NCBI RefSeq assembly: GCF_019097595.1
Contig: NC_080710.1
Location: 12,391,280 to 12,455,279, forward strand
DNA length: 64,000 nucleotides
Reading direction: 5' to 3'
From: Hemibagrus wyckioides
Taxonomy: Eukaryota > Chordata > Actinopteri > Siluriformes > Bagridae
The notes under the pieces are model-generated. The model saw only the letters and a list, made by a program, of their open reading frames with translations. It was not told where the DNA came from and did not search any database. Position numbers and translations under genes: made by a program. Numbering within the stretch: position 1 is the stretch's first letter; every line of letters begins with the position of its first letter. Below, piece after piece: positions 22,701-34,897 of the stretch.

Positions 22701-25700
22701 ACATTTGATTACCAGTTCCAAAGATATGGGTAAATTTGCTTTATTTTTTTTTTTTCCTTCTACAATGTAACACTATACATTTGCTTTACGTTTCCAGTTT
22801 GTTGTTTGTATCTGTGAAGTCCAACGTGCATAACATTTCCTTTTAAAAAATGTTTTATCTTGCAGGAAAGAGGCACAGAAGTGCTACTGTGGAGCACCGA
22901 GCTGTCGCGGCTTCCTGGGTGGAGAGAATCGTGTCAGTGTGCGAGCAGCAGTTGGAAAGAAGCAAAGGGAGCGATCTCGGAAGAAAGAAGCTGTCAGTGC
23001 TCTGACTACAGTAAGTGGGTTTGGCTCTAACAATGTACAACCTATTTAAGTGAAACAACAAAGGTGAACCAAACAGATCATCATGACGGCAGTCTATTGA
23101 ACATTATTCTGTGTAGCACAATCAGACATGTTCCTTTCTCTGGATAATTGCCATACTAATCTATCATCAAAGCCAGTGGTATTGAAACAGTGACATGGGC
23201 TGATTTGGGTCAATTGTGTACCTGGAACATGTTGATTGCTCTGTTGATTGCCTCTCTCGGTCCATATATACTGTTCCTGAAATTATATGCACTGGAGGAA
23301 GTTTGACTCATGAATTCCACTGCTGTAGTGGGAGTGAAATTAAAGATCAGCTTCCAAACAGACCTTTGGTTTGTTTTCACATGAGATGTCATTGTTAATG
23401 TAAGCAGTAGCTACTGATAAAGCTGCTTTTATGGAATTGTTATTGTGTTGGCCGTTAGTGCTCATGTTGTATGTGTTTATCTCCATGTTCCAGGTGGATG
23501 AGGAGCTGGAGGCTCTGCTAGAGAACGGGGAAGGTCTAAGTGATGAGAAGCAAGTGGTTTCCCTCTGCAGGCTCATGGTGCGTGTGGAAACGATGGAGCA
23601 GAGACTCACTTGTGTTAAACTCATCCAGGTAGTTGTCACATTAAAGCATTGACTATTAATACATTATTGTTGTTTTATCTATAGGACAATGATGATGTAG
23701 TTGCTTAATAGTCTAACTTGCCATGTTTTATATGTGTAGAATACTACAAATGCTTCATGCCTCAAGCAGTTCTTGGATCATCATGGTCTCTCGTTATTGT
23801 GGATATTCATGGTGGATCTCTCAGAAGCCAAAAGCAACTCTGTTAATAATCTCAAACTGCAGATGGAGGTAAATGTGCATGGAGCGACACACACACACAC
23901 ATGCACCCACTCTACATATTTATATCCACTAAGCTCCAAATAGATTTTCTTGATGGTCTTGGGCTGCACAGAATATTAAAGTACTTTGTAATTGTTTTAT
24001 TATTTTTTTGGGATTTTGTTTTGATTACTTATTGATTTAAATAAAATTATGTGTATATGTGCAGACTTTATATCTGGGTCTGTCTTACCATTTTAATAAT
24101 AAGGCAAACCAAATATTATATTGCATTTATCTGGTATACAGTCCAGCAGCACAAGCTGTTTTTTCCCCTAAAAATCACTCCTATTTTTTTTTTTGTCATA
24201 CCCCGCACAGATAATGAAGGCATTGGTAGTGCTGCCCATTTCTACTAAGAACATGCTGGAAGAGAGCCGTGTGCTGCAATACATCCAGCGCTGGGCCCAA
24301 AGCCATCCACTTGGCCAGCCTACAGAGCAGGACGGTTACTCCAGTGAGAGCACCTCCCGAGCCCACACACCTCTTAACACCCCCGACGGCCCCCCTGTTA
24401 AACTGGTACCAGAGCTTGATGGGGAGACACCGAAACGTGCTGTCTATCGCAGACTGAAGATAATCAGTGAGAACAGCCTGGATAGTGCTCTCTCAGATGG
24501 CAGTAAGGTCTCTGATGGTAAAGAAGAAGAAGAGGAGGAGGAGGTGGAGGAAGAGCCCTCTCCAGAGGTCGCAGCGGACACGGCAGAAAAAGGAGAAAAC
24601 GGCAAGGAAACGGCTGTGACCCCAGAGCTGCTAGAGAAACAGGAAGGTTCAGATGCTGTGGAGAGTAGTCAGGCAAAACTAGAGATAAAGGAAGAGGATG
24701 TTGAGAAGGACAAAACAGAAGTGCAGGAAATTGAGGAGAAATCAATCAGCAAGACAGATGAGAACCTGCCTGCTCTCATGGAGGAGAATTGTGAATCCGA
24801 GCCTGCAGAAAGTCAAATGCAGGCACCTGTCATAGATCAACCTCATGATGCCCCCAGTGTCAAGGCTGAAGTAGATGCTAGCCCCTCTTTGCACCCCCCG
24901 GATGAGAGCACTCCCAGCTCTGAGTCTTCCTCAGAGAATGAGAGTGCTGAGACTTCAGTCACAAACATCATAACTCCTTCCACCATCAGCAGTACACCTA
25001 CAGAATCCCTTGATGTCAATACGCCTTTAGATAGTATGGAAACCACACCTTCTGAGTCTACAGTTAACCCAGAAGCCTCACCTCTCAACTTGGACAACAT
25101 TCCACCGAGTTCTGGTACCAGCTCTGCAGAGAAAACGACAGCAGAAGTTACTGTGGAGAGAAGTCCTTCAGTTTCCGCTGTTGTCACAGCAGAGGTGCTG
25201 CCGCTGGGAATAGTGGCGACAGAAGGCACAGCAGTGGGCACACCTTCCCAGGATGAGGAGGAGGCTGTGTCTGACGTGGAAAGTGAGAGAAGCCAAGAGC
25301 CTCAGATTGGAGCTGCTGACATCAGTGAGATGGCTGCCCGCCTACTCGACAGCTGGAAAGACCTAAAGGCAAGATTGCGTAAAGAAAATAGCAATTAAAT
25401 AGTTAAATTGCTATCTGGGTTGTTATTAGTATTTTAAGGTGTTGAAAAGAGAATTGGAAAGAGACAAACATTTTTGTGATTTGCATTTGTTTTGTCAATC
25501 AGGAGGTGTACAGGATCCCAAAGAAGAGTCAGGTAGAGAGAGAATCAAGTGGTATGTCTGAATTTTGCTTATATGGCCACATTATATAGTTATATTGTTA
25601 TCTACTTCACTGTGTTGTAATCTGTGTTTAAAATGATTATATCACAGGTTTTGTAACATGTTTGTAATTTAACATGCAAATTTCTCTTTATTTTGAAAAA

Positions 25701-28700
25701 CAGACCGTAGTCTAGACAGGGAGGCAATGCTGACTTCCCGCACCCCATCCAGCAGCCGTGAGAGGGAGAGGGAGAGGGACAGAGAGAGGGAGAGAGAGCG
25801 GGACTGGGACCGAGACTGGGACAGAGACAAAGACTCTGACAGGTCATTGCTCCGTAGCGCTGAAAGGCGGCGTAGACGAGGCTCCACCTCTCCACCGTAC
25901 CCATCTCCATATGAAAGGAGCAGCCGCAGAAATGAAGACCGGTGAGACATTCCGTACATTACCACGCTCAGTCTTAACACTATCTAAATCCTTAATTATA
26001 TCGTCTGACATTTTGTGTGGCTTTTTCTTTAGCTATGATTCAGGTAGCAGTAGTAAGAAATCTCGAACCAAGGAGGCTCGTACCAAGCTTTCCACAGAGG
26101 AGCGACGGAAGCTCTTCGAACAGGAAGTGGCTCAGCGAGAAGCCCAGAAACAGCAGCAGCAGCAACAACAACAACAGCAGCAGCAGCAGCAGCAGCTACA
26201 GAGACAATTAGCATTCAATCCTCTTGTTTATCCCTCGAGCCCCAGTTTCATGACTTATCCACCTGGTTACCCTATTCAGACATATGTGGACCCAACTAAT
26301 CCCAATGCGGGCAAGGTGCTATTACCTACACCGCCTATGGAGCCTATGTGTGTGACGACAGCCGGCACGGTTTCCTTTGATCAGACTACTCAGCCGCTTA
26401 TTACCGACCTGACTTTAGCAGCTCAGTCCCCCAACGCCACTCAGGCCAGCTCAGCTACAAGTCTGACACATGTGCCTGCTACACTGGAGCTGGCATCTTC
26501 TGCCCAGCCACAGCAGTTTGTCCAGCCAGGCACGCCAGCTCAGGACCCTGGCGTCACTGTCCTGTCGGTTCCTGCTCAGACAGCCGATGCCCAAGTGCAG
26601 GGCCAGCAGGGCTATGCAACACTTTGGGATCCCAATACACAACAGACAGTGACAGTGCAGCCTGCTCAGCAGTACTCGAACACAGCCCAGCCACAGACGG
26701 CGATCTACTACCCAGGCCAGCCATGCCAGACAATTTACAGCATTCCTGCAGGTTATCCACAGACCAACACTCCTGTCATTCAGGTCAGAAGCTTGACACA
26801 CAAGTGATATACATCTTATTAATTTAATTTAAACCAGAAATTGCCCTAGCACAATTAAGAAAACTGACCCCTTCTTGTACAGAGTTAAATGCCGTAATAC
26901 TTCTACTGCTAATTGTCTTTTGTCTGTGTGTCAATGCAGACATACACTGAGCCAGCCACCGGCTACCTGCATGGGCAGCAGGTCTACGCTGGTCACCAGC
27001 AGGGAGTGGTAGTCCAGCAAGGTGGCACAGTTACCACTATAGTCACATCTCAAACTGTACAGCAGGTGGGTAATGAAGGTCAATCAGGACACCACAAGAG
27101 GGGGCTGTTAGGCCTCTGGCTGAATATTTGTGGGGCCACACAGCAGTAATAGTGTTTTTTTAGCATCTAGAGCAGTGGTGTCCAGTCTTATCCACAAAGG
27201 GCTGGTGTGGGTGCAGGTTTTCATTCCAACCAAGCAGAAGCCACGGCCATGGTCACACCTGTGGTTTATGCTTGATGAGTATGAAAACCTGCATCCACAC
27301 TGACCCTTTTGTGGATAAGTGGATAAGTTTGGACCCCTGCTCTTGAAATGACTTCTAAGAGTTATAAGAGTTTTAAGAGTTTTCAAAAAGCAGTAAACTA
27401 TTTCCTTGATGATTTTGGAATAAGTTGGGACATAGGAGCATAGTGATGTTGACATTTTCAATAGAAACCCCAGTTCACTGTTAAGAGGGATTTATAATTG
27501 ATTGCTTTCAGTTGATCAGTCTAATAGTTCTTTTAATTTCAGTTTTATTCAAACACCACTTCTCACTTCCTTTCTACAGGAAATGATTGTACCCAACATC
27601 ATGGACCTGCCTCCTCCTTCACCTCCCAAACCTAAAACCATTGTCCTGCCTCCCAGCTGGAAGGTGGCACGGGATCCTGAGGGGAAGATCTACTACTACC
27701 ATATAGTCACCAGGTATAAAATTCCTCTGCTGAGTGTCAGGCTTATATCTTACTCGTATTTTATATTAGAGTAAGGTAGTCTTCTACAGTTTCTTAAACA
27801 TTACCTTCAGTTTCCTAAACCTTTCACCTGACTTCACACAGGAACACAATTGCACAGTTGTGCTAGTTATTTTATTAGATGTGAGATATGAGTAGTATAC
27901 TTGTATGCCCAATGCCTAATGTGTGTATTTGAAGTGAATTCAATAGATCTTTTAAACTTGGGCTATTTAGAATAAAACATTGTATATGCCCTAAAGGTAA
28001 TAACACGCTGCGTGTTATTTGTTGGGTTTTTCTTTCCTAATTCAAAAAATGTGAAACAAGTAGAAAAGGGTTGCCTTCACCTCTGAAAGTAGTCCTTGTA
28101 CTTGCTATTGAATTTAAAAAAAGAAGAAAATATTATCGGTTTATCTGCAGGATACAATGTTAATTTTTTAGTAAAGCCTATAAACATTCAGCCACTAGTT
28201 CTTGAGATTTCACACTATAACAGTCTCTGGTACCCAGACACAGGAACAAACGTTCACATAATCATAAATATTCAAGAATATATTTCATTTATTAGAGTTT
28301 ATAGAGTTTGTGAGAGGTTATTATCTAAAAACGTTTTATTCTGAAAGCAGCAACGGCCATCACTTATAATACTGAACATAGGAATGAGCGTTATTTTATA
28401 ATCACATCGTAGCATCCTGAATCATTAATGTGTGTATAATGACTAATGAACTTTACTGTGTGTCTTAGGCAAACCCAGTGGGATCCTCCAAGCTGGGACG
28501 GCGTTGGGGAAGAGGCCACTGTGGAGCATGAGGCTGAGATGGACTTGGGGACACCAACATATGATGAAAACCCTTCAAAGGTAATAATCAGATCTCTTTT
28601 GTTCCACTTCAGGAGTACTTTATAAGTTGTGACGGTCCAAAACAGTACTATAAATTGTTCTGCGTTCTCTTTGGGGTTTGAGGTTTGCATGGGTCCTCTG

Positions 28701-30197
28701 GTAAATTGAAGATGCTACACATGGTAATGGACAGCAGCTGGGACTTGTCCCAAGAGAGACAGCCCCTTTTTATTAAGAAGAAGAACATATGTGTTTTAAC
28801 TGCTCTACATTGCCTCAAGCTTAAAAGAAACTGCTTTTACTTTGCACTGTACATCTTTTGTTAGCATTTATAAACCTTTAGGAATTACTTCTGAAGGCCA
28901 CTGGGGGCTTGTCCTGCCACATCTATCATATTCCTGTCCTTTATATAGACCGCTGTGCAGTGAAAATTGAAGTTGTTTGCTCCTTCTGGCTCTGCTTATT
29001 GTTTTAGATCTACTGCCCAGAAAATCTTTATTTTTTTAAACACAAACGGACCCCATCTGTCTCTAGTTTTAAGGATTTGCCATGAAGAAATAATCTGACA
29101 CATCATAAAATATAAAACCTCGATATATGATTACAGTTCTCCACCAAGACAGCTGAGGCAGACACCTCCAGCGAGCTTGCAAAGAAAAGCAAAGAGGTCT
29201 TCCGCAAAGAGGTATACTTCTCACTCCTGCTTACAGTATAGTGCAACGCTAGCTGCTGTTTTCTTTTTTCCTTACCTTGCTGCTTTTTTCCCCCTGTATA
29301 CCTAGATGTCTCAATTTATTGTACAATGCCTTAATCCATACCGAAAGCCTGACTGCAAACTGGGCCGCATTAGCAACACTGAAGATTTCAAACATCTTGC
29401 CAGGAAGGTAAGGATTATTCCGCTTTGTGTTGGTAATAGAAATGGTGGCTTTTCTTAACATTTTTTTAGCACTCTTAATAAGTAACACTGTGTACTAGAG
29501 TAACACAGCAGTAATGAATAGTCTGACACATCATTTGAATGACCTTTGGGTTTTAGAAATTCATTTTTAATCACATTCTACATTTAGCCATCATTGGTAT
29601 GTCTATCAAAATACATTTGGGTCAAAAAACATTTCCTAATTTATGGAATAAGTAGGAAATGCCAGACGACAGTTAGAGCTACTTTTTATTTCTGTTATTT
29701 TTTGCTGAAGCTGTAATTTAAGAACTCCTGCCAGTGCTTGTATCTGTGTTCTGTTTATTAGCATACAGGTTCCAGGTTGTTTTCTTACACAGACTTTTCA
29801 AACACACAGTAACATTCCTAGGAAACCTTTTCTGTTAAGTTTGATTATATAAGTGAATTTAATTGTACACTACATTTTTTTTTTATACACATGATACAGT
29901 GTAAGGTGACACTATTGTCTGTCTGTAGCTATCGAACATTAGATTATGACCATCTGTTGTCACCTTTCATCATTTTTCGTCGCTTCCTTTTATTAACAGA
30001 TCTTTGTATGGGTTTAATTATTTTTGTTCCTCCAGTTGACTCATGGAGTGATGAACAAGGAGCTCAAATCCTGCAAAAACCCAGAGGACCTGGAGTGCAA
30101 CGAGAACGTTAAACATAAGACCAAGGAATACATTAAGAAATACATGCAGAAGTTTGGGACTGTTTACCGGCCGAAAGAGGACACCGAGGTGGAGTAG
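10289..30197 (+). CDS. setd2: Histone-lysine N-methyltransferase SETD2 (21 exons, 2637 aa)
   Basis: Exons: 10289-10323, 17061-17082, 17237-21216, 21704-21835, 21945-22073, 22155-22278, 22389-22466, 22632-22729, 22866-23010, 23494-23628, 23740-23868, 24211-25368, 25503-25551, 25704-25941, 26033-26783, 26940-27065, 27580-27713, 28469-28580, 29137-29211, 29306-29407, 30036-30197; 7914 nt with phase kept throughout. This nuclear enzyme trimethylates H3K36 behind elongating RNA polymerase II and is also reported to methylate alpha-tubulin. Domains: a long disordered, serine/arginine-rich N-terminus (exon 3), AWS cysteines near 1358-1410, SET near 1410-1530 with [18 protein letters not shown] and NHSCEPNC (1489-1496) intact, post-SET cysteines ([10 protein letters not shown]), an RE/RD run then 15 glutamines near 2190, WW ([10 protein letters not shown]) near 2480, and the C-terminal SRI domain that binds phosphorylated polymerase. 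Human SETD2 has 2564 residues. The exon ending at 25368 uses a GC donor. A second first exon lies at 11859-11887. Confidence 0.97.
11764..11887 (+). other. setd2: Alternative 5' exon of setd2 with its own start codon
   Basis: An acceptor (TCTGCAG) ends at 11763 and a consensus donor (CTCAG|GTAAGC) follows at 11888. The ATG at 11859 opens MDALLNPEL and leaves two bases (AG), the same phase as exon 1 (AA at 10322-10323). Either one joins exon 17061 in frame. If exon 1 is spliced into this exon instead, its frame stops within about 11 codons (TGA), so translation would have to restart at 11859. Two alternative N-termini are therefore possible. Expression is not shown by sequence. Confidence 0.5.
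12897..13392 (-). mobile_element. Tc1/mariner (family A), 496 bp, internally deleted
   Basis: Both terminal repeats are recognisable (TACACCAACCAG at 12897; CTGATCTGTGTA ending at 13392), each flanked by the TA target duplication. An open frame at 12807-13256 keeps the transposase N-terminal helix-turn-helix (residues [16 protein letters not shown], then [20 protein letters not shown]). After TVHD the DDE catalytic domain is missing and the frame runs into the terminal repeat. It cannot move itself. It lies in the first setd2 intron in the reverse direction. Confidence 0.85.
14087..14612 (+). mobile_element. Tc1/mariner (family A), 526 bp, internally deleted
   Basis: Terminal repeats TACACCGATCAG (from 14087) and CTGATCGGTGTA (to 14612) are near-perfect inverted copies, with TA on both sides (14085-14086, 14613-14614). 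The helix-turn-helix part of the transposase is present (14219-14440) but broken by a frameshift and a stop. Everything from the AGTGCATGA point to the last few codons is deleted. It lies opposite in direction to the copy at 12897-13392, about 0.7 kb away in the same setd2 intron. Confidence 0.85.
15855..15985. repeat. Teleost interspersed repeat fragment
   Basis: Contains TTTTATTGTCATTTCAGCCA and GTGCTACATAAAACAGCATA. I recognise these phrases as parts of a repeat common in fish genomes (3' part of a non-LTR-like element), but I cannot name the family with certainty. The rest of the first setd2 intron (14.6-17.0 kb) shows no gene. Confidence 0.45.
16741..16790. repeat. (TC)n microsatellite in setd2 intron
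   Basis: Runs of CT dinucleotides with one G interruption. A simple repeat, no coding potential. Confidence 0.9.
27173..27340. mobile_element. Foldback MITE, probably hAT-like, in setd2 intron
   Basis: The ends are long inverted repeats: CAGTGGTGTCCAGTCTTATC at the left, and on the other strand from the right CAGGGGTCCAAACTTATCC. Each is followed by a copy of TGCAGGTTTTCAT. The core motif GGTTTTCATTCCAACCAAGC is common to a widespread fish MITE. No open frame. It lies in the intron after the exon ending at 27065. Confidence 0.65.
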
Positions 30198-31686
30198 CTT
30201 CCTTCCTCTCAGTGCCGCAGGTATTGAGCAGCAAATCACCCAGCGAATCTCTGGGGCCTCTTAGTCTATCTGTTTTTATACTGACTCTCTGACCATGTCG
30301 TTACTGCTGCTCTGGAAGTCCTGCCGCTGCACGGAGACAAGATAATCATGTGAAAATTCTCGCAGCCAGCAAGCAGAGAAACGTGCAGAAAATGCACAAA
30401 TAGGGTGCTACACAGACTTTCCCCTTCTCCCTAACCCAAGAAATCACGTATGCTTTTAGCCTTTTCTGCAATGACCTCTCTGCACTACGTTTTTTTTTTT
30501 TTTTTTTTGCTTCATGTTCGCTCACAGGACCCTCAGCAGTTCATTCCTCAGATGGCTGATGAGAACATGGAAACTGGGAGTTCGTTCCATTTCCTTCGTT
30601 ATCTGCTTGCATGTGTTGCCAGTTGCCCTAGTTCGTATTTGAATTGTCTCGGTCAGTGGTGGCTTCTGTTAGCAGTCCTAATCGAAGGAGACAGGCGTTT
30701 CCTTACCAGCTGTTAATCAAGACTACCAGACGACGGGGAAGCCGAGCCTGTCAGGGTGCGACGGACTGCTGGAGTTTGTGATTTTTGGTCGTTTTTGGGG
30801 ATCAAGTGTGGTCTTGGGCTATCAGATTTTGCACTCGTCTTCACTCTGAGCTCAAGCGTGGCTCTACTGCCCAGTTCCTGCAGCACAGCTGAGGATCCTG
30901 GGACATTCCGTTTAGCTGCATTTTTAATAACTTTTAAAGAATTGAAGTGTGAAGGACGTTCGTTAATCATTCACTCTAAGCCACTCTTGGCCAATTTTAC
31001 TCTTTTCAGAGCAGAGGCATGTAGCATTTGTTGTTTTATCAACTTGTTTCTTGCTGTTTTACATTAACTCTCTTGCTCTTTTACTAAGCTTCAGACAGGT
31101 AAACGTGAAGCCTTCCAGGCGTGTCGTAACTTTTCTCTCTCACGTTCAAGATCATCAGGGTTCTTGTACGATAACAGCATCATGAACGGTCCTCTCTGTT
31201 TGCATTAATTTGCTAAAAGTTGCATTAAAATCCCACCCCACTCCGAAAACATGTATTATATTGCTTTATATGTGAATATATTGAGAAATAGTTTTTTGAA
31301 ATCCTTTAAATAAGCAGAGACGTTGTAAACGGACTGTGGAGATCGTGGTTTATTGTGTAAATATGTGAATACCAAACTAACAAATAAGGTCAGTCCTCAG
31401 TCCAGCCAGCAGCTAGCAGCTCTAGTGCTCCCATAGCAACCAGGATTCTTTCCCACAGCTCTGTGCTGGGTTTAAAGGGGTGTGTGGGTGGTGTTTTTTT
31501 TTTGTTTTGTTTTGTTTTTTTGTTTTGTATTTTATTTTTTTTTTTTTGTTGTCATTTATTCCCCCCCTCCCATTTTATTTCTTTCTTTCTTTACTGAAAG
31601 ACATTTTTTATGTGTAAAATGGAGTCCCACTCCACTGTAAGTACTGTGCAAGCACATTGTCATACTGAGTGTAAAGAACATTTTAA

Positions 31687-31692
31687 AATAAA
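31687..31692 (+). terminator. setd2: Probable poly(A) signal of setd2
   Basis: AATAAA followed by GT-rich sequence, about 1.5 kb past the stop at 30197. The 3' UTR (30198 to about 31710) is T-rich near 31490-31560. No other gene is seen in it. Confidence 0.65.
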
Positions 31693-32689
31693 CTGTTTTG
31701 TAAAAATAAGTCACGCGTGCTTGTGGTCTCCTGCTTCACAGTTGCTTTGAACGTGCCTCATGTGTCACGTCATAGCTGCCTGTTGTGTTTAATATGAACA
31801 TTTAGACTGGTACCATCCTGCTGAAAAACATCAGAGCACTTTGAAGCCTGCGCTGTTTTCTTGCTTCCTAAAGCAGCACTATGGAGTGAGCGACATCACC
31901 GTGCAGGAACACAGCAGATGTCTGGCTCCAGTTTCGGCAGAATCAAAGTGATTCACTGTTTTCATTAGAGACTCTATGAGACTGGGATGAATATAGCTCA
32001 GACTTCTGTGCCTTCTTAGCAGCAAGCACCCCCCCTCTCTCTTTCTTTCCCTCTTCATTTCTGCTTCTCCTCCAGTGCTGGGCATTCCAGCAGCTCTGCT
32101 CCAGACCGCAGTTAAGCAGCTCCATCTGGAGAATGTGGAGGCATGCAAAGGCGCCCAGAGCTTAGGCGATTCTCACATCCTGCTTTACAGAGCAGCCTAT
32201 GAAATCATTAACAGATTTGTGAGGGAGAAAAGGTGCTAGAAGCTAAAATGCTGCATAAAAGTACCAGCTCCTAAGCACCAGCTGGGCCTACAGCACTCAT
32301 GCTCTTCTCATCTTTAGATGGCAGGGTTTCATCTTCTGCATGGACATGGTTGTGTGTACAGAACCTGGTGTAGCATATTGATGGAATAATAAGAGCAGAA
32401 ATCATATAATGCACTATGGACTAGAGAATAATTCCTTTTGTTAAAGCTAGGTGGAGAAAGGGGTGTATCTTCAAAAGAGCTAACTTCAGAGAGGGAACAT
32501 GCATGCCTGATTGCTGGTGTAATTATTTAGGGCTTGTTTTGCTGCATGGTTGGTGGATTCTCCTGGCGCTGACTTCACTGATTCACAACAACTAAAAGAT
32601 TTTTTTTGATGTGAAAATTGAAACCTTGGAAAATCACATCAGATCGTTTTCCACTTTTATGGTGATCTGTTTGGGTGTAAAAGAAAAAA

Positions 32690-33570
32690 CCTGGTGGCAT
32701 AAGTATGTACACCCCGTAACTAATAGTTTATTGAAGCACATCTTGCTCCTAATACAGCACTTAATACATTTGAGTCTTCTCACTTAGCACATCTTTATTT
32801 GGCAACTTGATTTTTACTCCGCTCTTCCTTAAGAGGATCTCTGAACAGCTGTCTTCAAGTAATTCCACAGGTTTTCGTTAGGATTTAGATCCTAGGTCTC
32901 TGACTTGACCATTCCAAAACAACATCGTCTGAAGCCAGTGCATTGGATCTTGACTAGAGCCCATGCTGCCAGCACCATGCTTCACAGTGAGTATGGTATT
33001 CTCTGGGTGATGGCTTGTTTTTCACACCAAACACATCTTTTATAATTGTACCCAAGTTCTGTCTTGATTTCGTTAGACTATGACATTTTGCTAAATAGTT
33101 TGTGGTGACTTTATTTCCCCATGAGAAAGGGCTTCCTTCTTGTCCCCCTACCTCATAGCCTGGACATGAAGAATCCAAGTGACTGTCACTTGCCGAGAGC
33201 AACAAATACTTGCCAGATATTCTGCCGACTCCTTTAATGTTGGTGTATGTCTCTTGGAAGCCTCCCTGATGCACTTTTCTTGTCTTTTATCTATTTTGGA
33301 GGGATGTCCTGTTCTCTTGGTAATGTCATTCTTTTCTCTGTGTTGTGTTACACACGTTTTTAACGTTTTAACAATTTAACATTTTGGAAGATCTCTAATA
33401 CTCCTCTCCTGATCAATATCTTCCCACAGTGAGATCCTGGATATGCTTAGGAAGGTCTTTGAGAACCATGACATCAGCAATCAGAAGAAACCAAGATGTT
33501 CTATTAAAGAAAATCCTACAGAAACAGCTGATTTTTATTTTACTCAGAATAACTCAGTTGATGTTATATG
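32690..33570 (-). mobile_element. Decayed DNA-transposon remnant
   Basis: Minus-strand relics of a transposase-bearing repeat: phrases such as TGCCAGATATTCTGCC, CTTGTCTTTTATCTATTTTG and GGAGGGATGTCCTGTTC match a common fish DNA element I recognise but cannot name. No frame is open for long. The rest of 31.7-34.9 kb between the convergent ends of setd2 and nradd has no gene that I can support. Confidence 0.5.
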
Positions 33571-33654
33571 TATGATAAATAATTTAAGACCATGAGTTTG
33601 AATGTGATTGATTCGATCTGAGCAGTTATACAGCACATTATAGCAGAGTTGAGG

Positions 33655-33830
33655 GGTGCGGGTGGTGGCTTAGCAGTTAAGGTGTTGGACTGCTGATCAG
33701 AAGGTTGTGAGCTTGACCTGTCACTGCTGGGCCCCTGAGTAAGGCCCCTAACCCTCAATTGCTCAGTTGTGTAAAATGAGATCAGTTATAAGTCACCTTT
33801 AAGGGCATCTGCCAATGTATGTAACTGCAG
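33655..33830 (+). mobile_element. tRNA-derived SINE
   Basis: A pol III A-box-like TGGCTTAGCAGTTAAGG is followed by a B-box-like GGTTGTGAGCTTGACC, then the common SINE body (CTGAGTAAGGCCCCTAACCC) and a tail like AAGGGCATCTGCCAATG. It is a retroposed copy and not a working tRNA gene. Confidence 0.8.
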
Positions 33831-33981
33831 GCTGTTTCTTTTTCCCCCTAAAAAGGTTTCCTTTGTTTTCAAATTATTTTTCCATCACACAAAGCAACAG
33901 GAGCATGTAGACCTTTTCTATCCAGTGTAGACCAGCACTTCACACTTCATTGTGAAATTTTTAATTACTTAAAAAAAAGCA

Positions 33982-34053
33982 TTTCAAGTCCATTGTGAAT
34001 TTCAAGTCCATTGTGAATTTCAAGTCCATTGTGAATTTCAAGTCCATTGTGAT
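33982..34053. repeat. 18-bp tandem repeat, four copies
   Basis: The unit ATTTCAAGTCCATTGTGA repeats four times with almost no change. A minisatellite without coding sense. Confidence 0.9.
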
Positions 34054-34414
34054 TAGAGACGCAGTGGTGTGAAATATCCATTTAAATGTTTTCTGTACAA
34101 AGACATGGATTTAACGTCAATGAATTTTTCTGGGTAAAAGCTTATTGTAATGGCCAAGTTTTCTTTTTTTTGGGTCTTGTCTATTCCACTAGAGAGAAAA
34201 AGAGAAAGAAGCTGGTCAGGGAACAACTGTTTATAGCTGCTGTAACAGGGAGCTGCTGTAATACAAGGAACTTGTCTTGCTGATAATCAATGCTCTTATC
34301 TGTAAACATAAATAGTTTTAAAATACAGTTGTTGGTTAATAAATGAAAAATCATAACTGTCTGCAAGTTATGCGAAGAATAAAACTCTTTGGGATGTGCT
34401 GATTTAAATCCGTT

Positions 34415-34690
34415 CAGCCATTTTCTGTACTTATCCTACACAGGGTTGTGGGGAGTCTGGAGTCTATCCCATGGGACTCAGGGCTCAAGGCGAGGAACAC
34501 TGGACAGGGTGCCAAGCCGTTACAGGACACACACACACACAGACACACTAGAGACAATTCAGAGATTCCAATCAGCCTACGACATGTATTTAGACTGGCG
34601 GAGGAAACGGCAGCACCTGCAGGAAACATGCAAACTCCACACATGCTGGGCGGAGATGGGAATCGAACCATCAACCCTGGAGGTGCTGTT
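34415..34690. repeat. Truncated fish interspersed repeat, second copy
   Basis: Contains GGAGTCTATCCCATGGGACT and GGAGATGGGAATCGAACCAT, matching the family seen at 3465-3700. Open frames here on both strands come from the repeat. Confidence 0.6.
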
Positions 34691-34884
34691 TGAGGAAAAT
34701 AAAAACCCTTCAGGGTTGTAACAGTGACTCCACTTCATTTCAGGCCATATCACCTGACTTCGTCATATATTATTTTGCTTCCACAGCAAGCCCCATCATG
34801 CTTGATTCTGTACCTAACAGTTATAAGACTTTAAACGAGTCTGTACAAAGGTTATGCTCCCGTTCTTTACTCACACAGGCTGTT

Positions 34885-34897
34885 TTTATTTTTTATT
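34885..34897 (-). terminator. nradd: Probable poly(A) signals of nradd
   Basis: Two AATAAA hexamers on the minus strand (34890-34885 and 34897-34892), about 0.8 kb past the nradd stop at 35677. The gap holds the presumed 3' UTR. Confidence 0.55.

Noticed and set aside
24464..26801. Minus-strand frames of 90-130 codons opposite setd2
   Set aside because: Shadows of biased setd2 sequence (glutamate, glutamine and RE/RD repeats) with no family signature.
33655..33830. tRNA gene
   Set aside because: Pol III boxes are present, but the body and tail are those of a SINE and no cloverleaf with an anticodon arm is intact.
33982..34053. CRISPR-like array
   Set aside because: The repeats are directly adjacent 18-bp units without spacers in a vertebrate genome, so this is a minisatellite.
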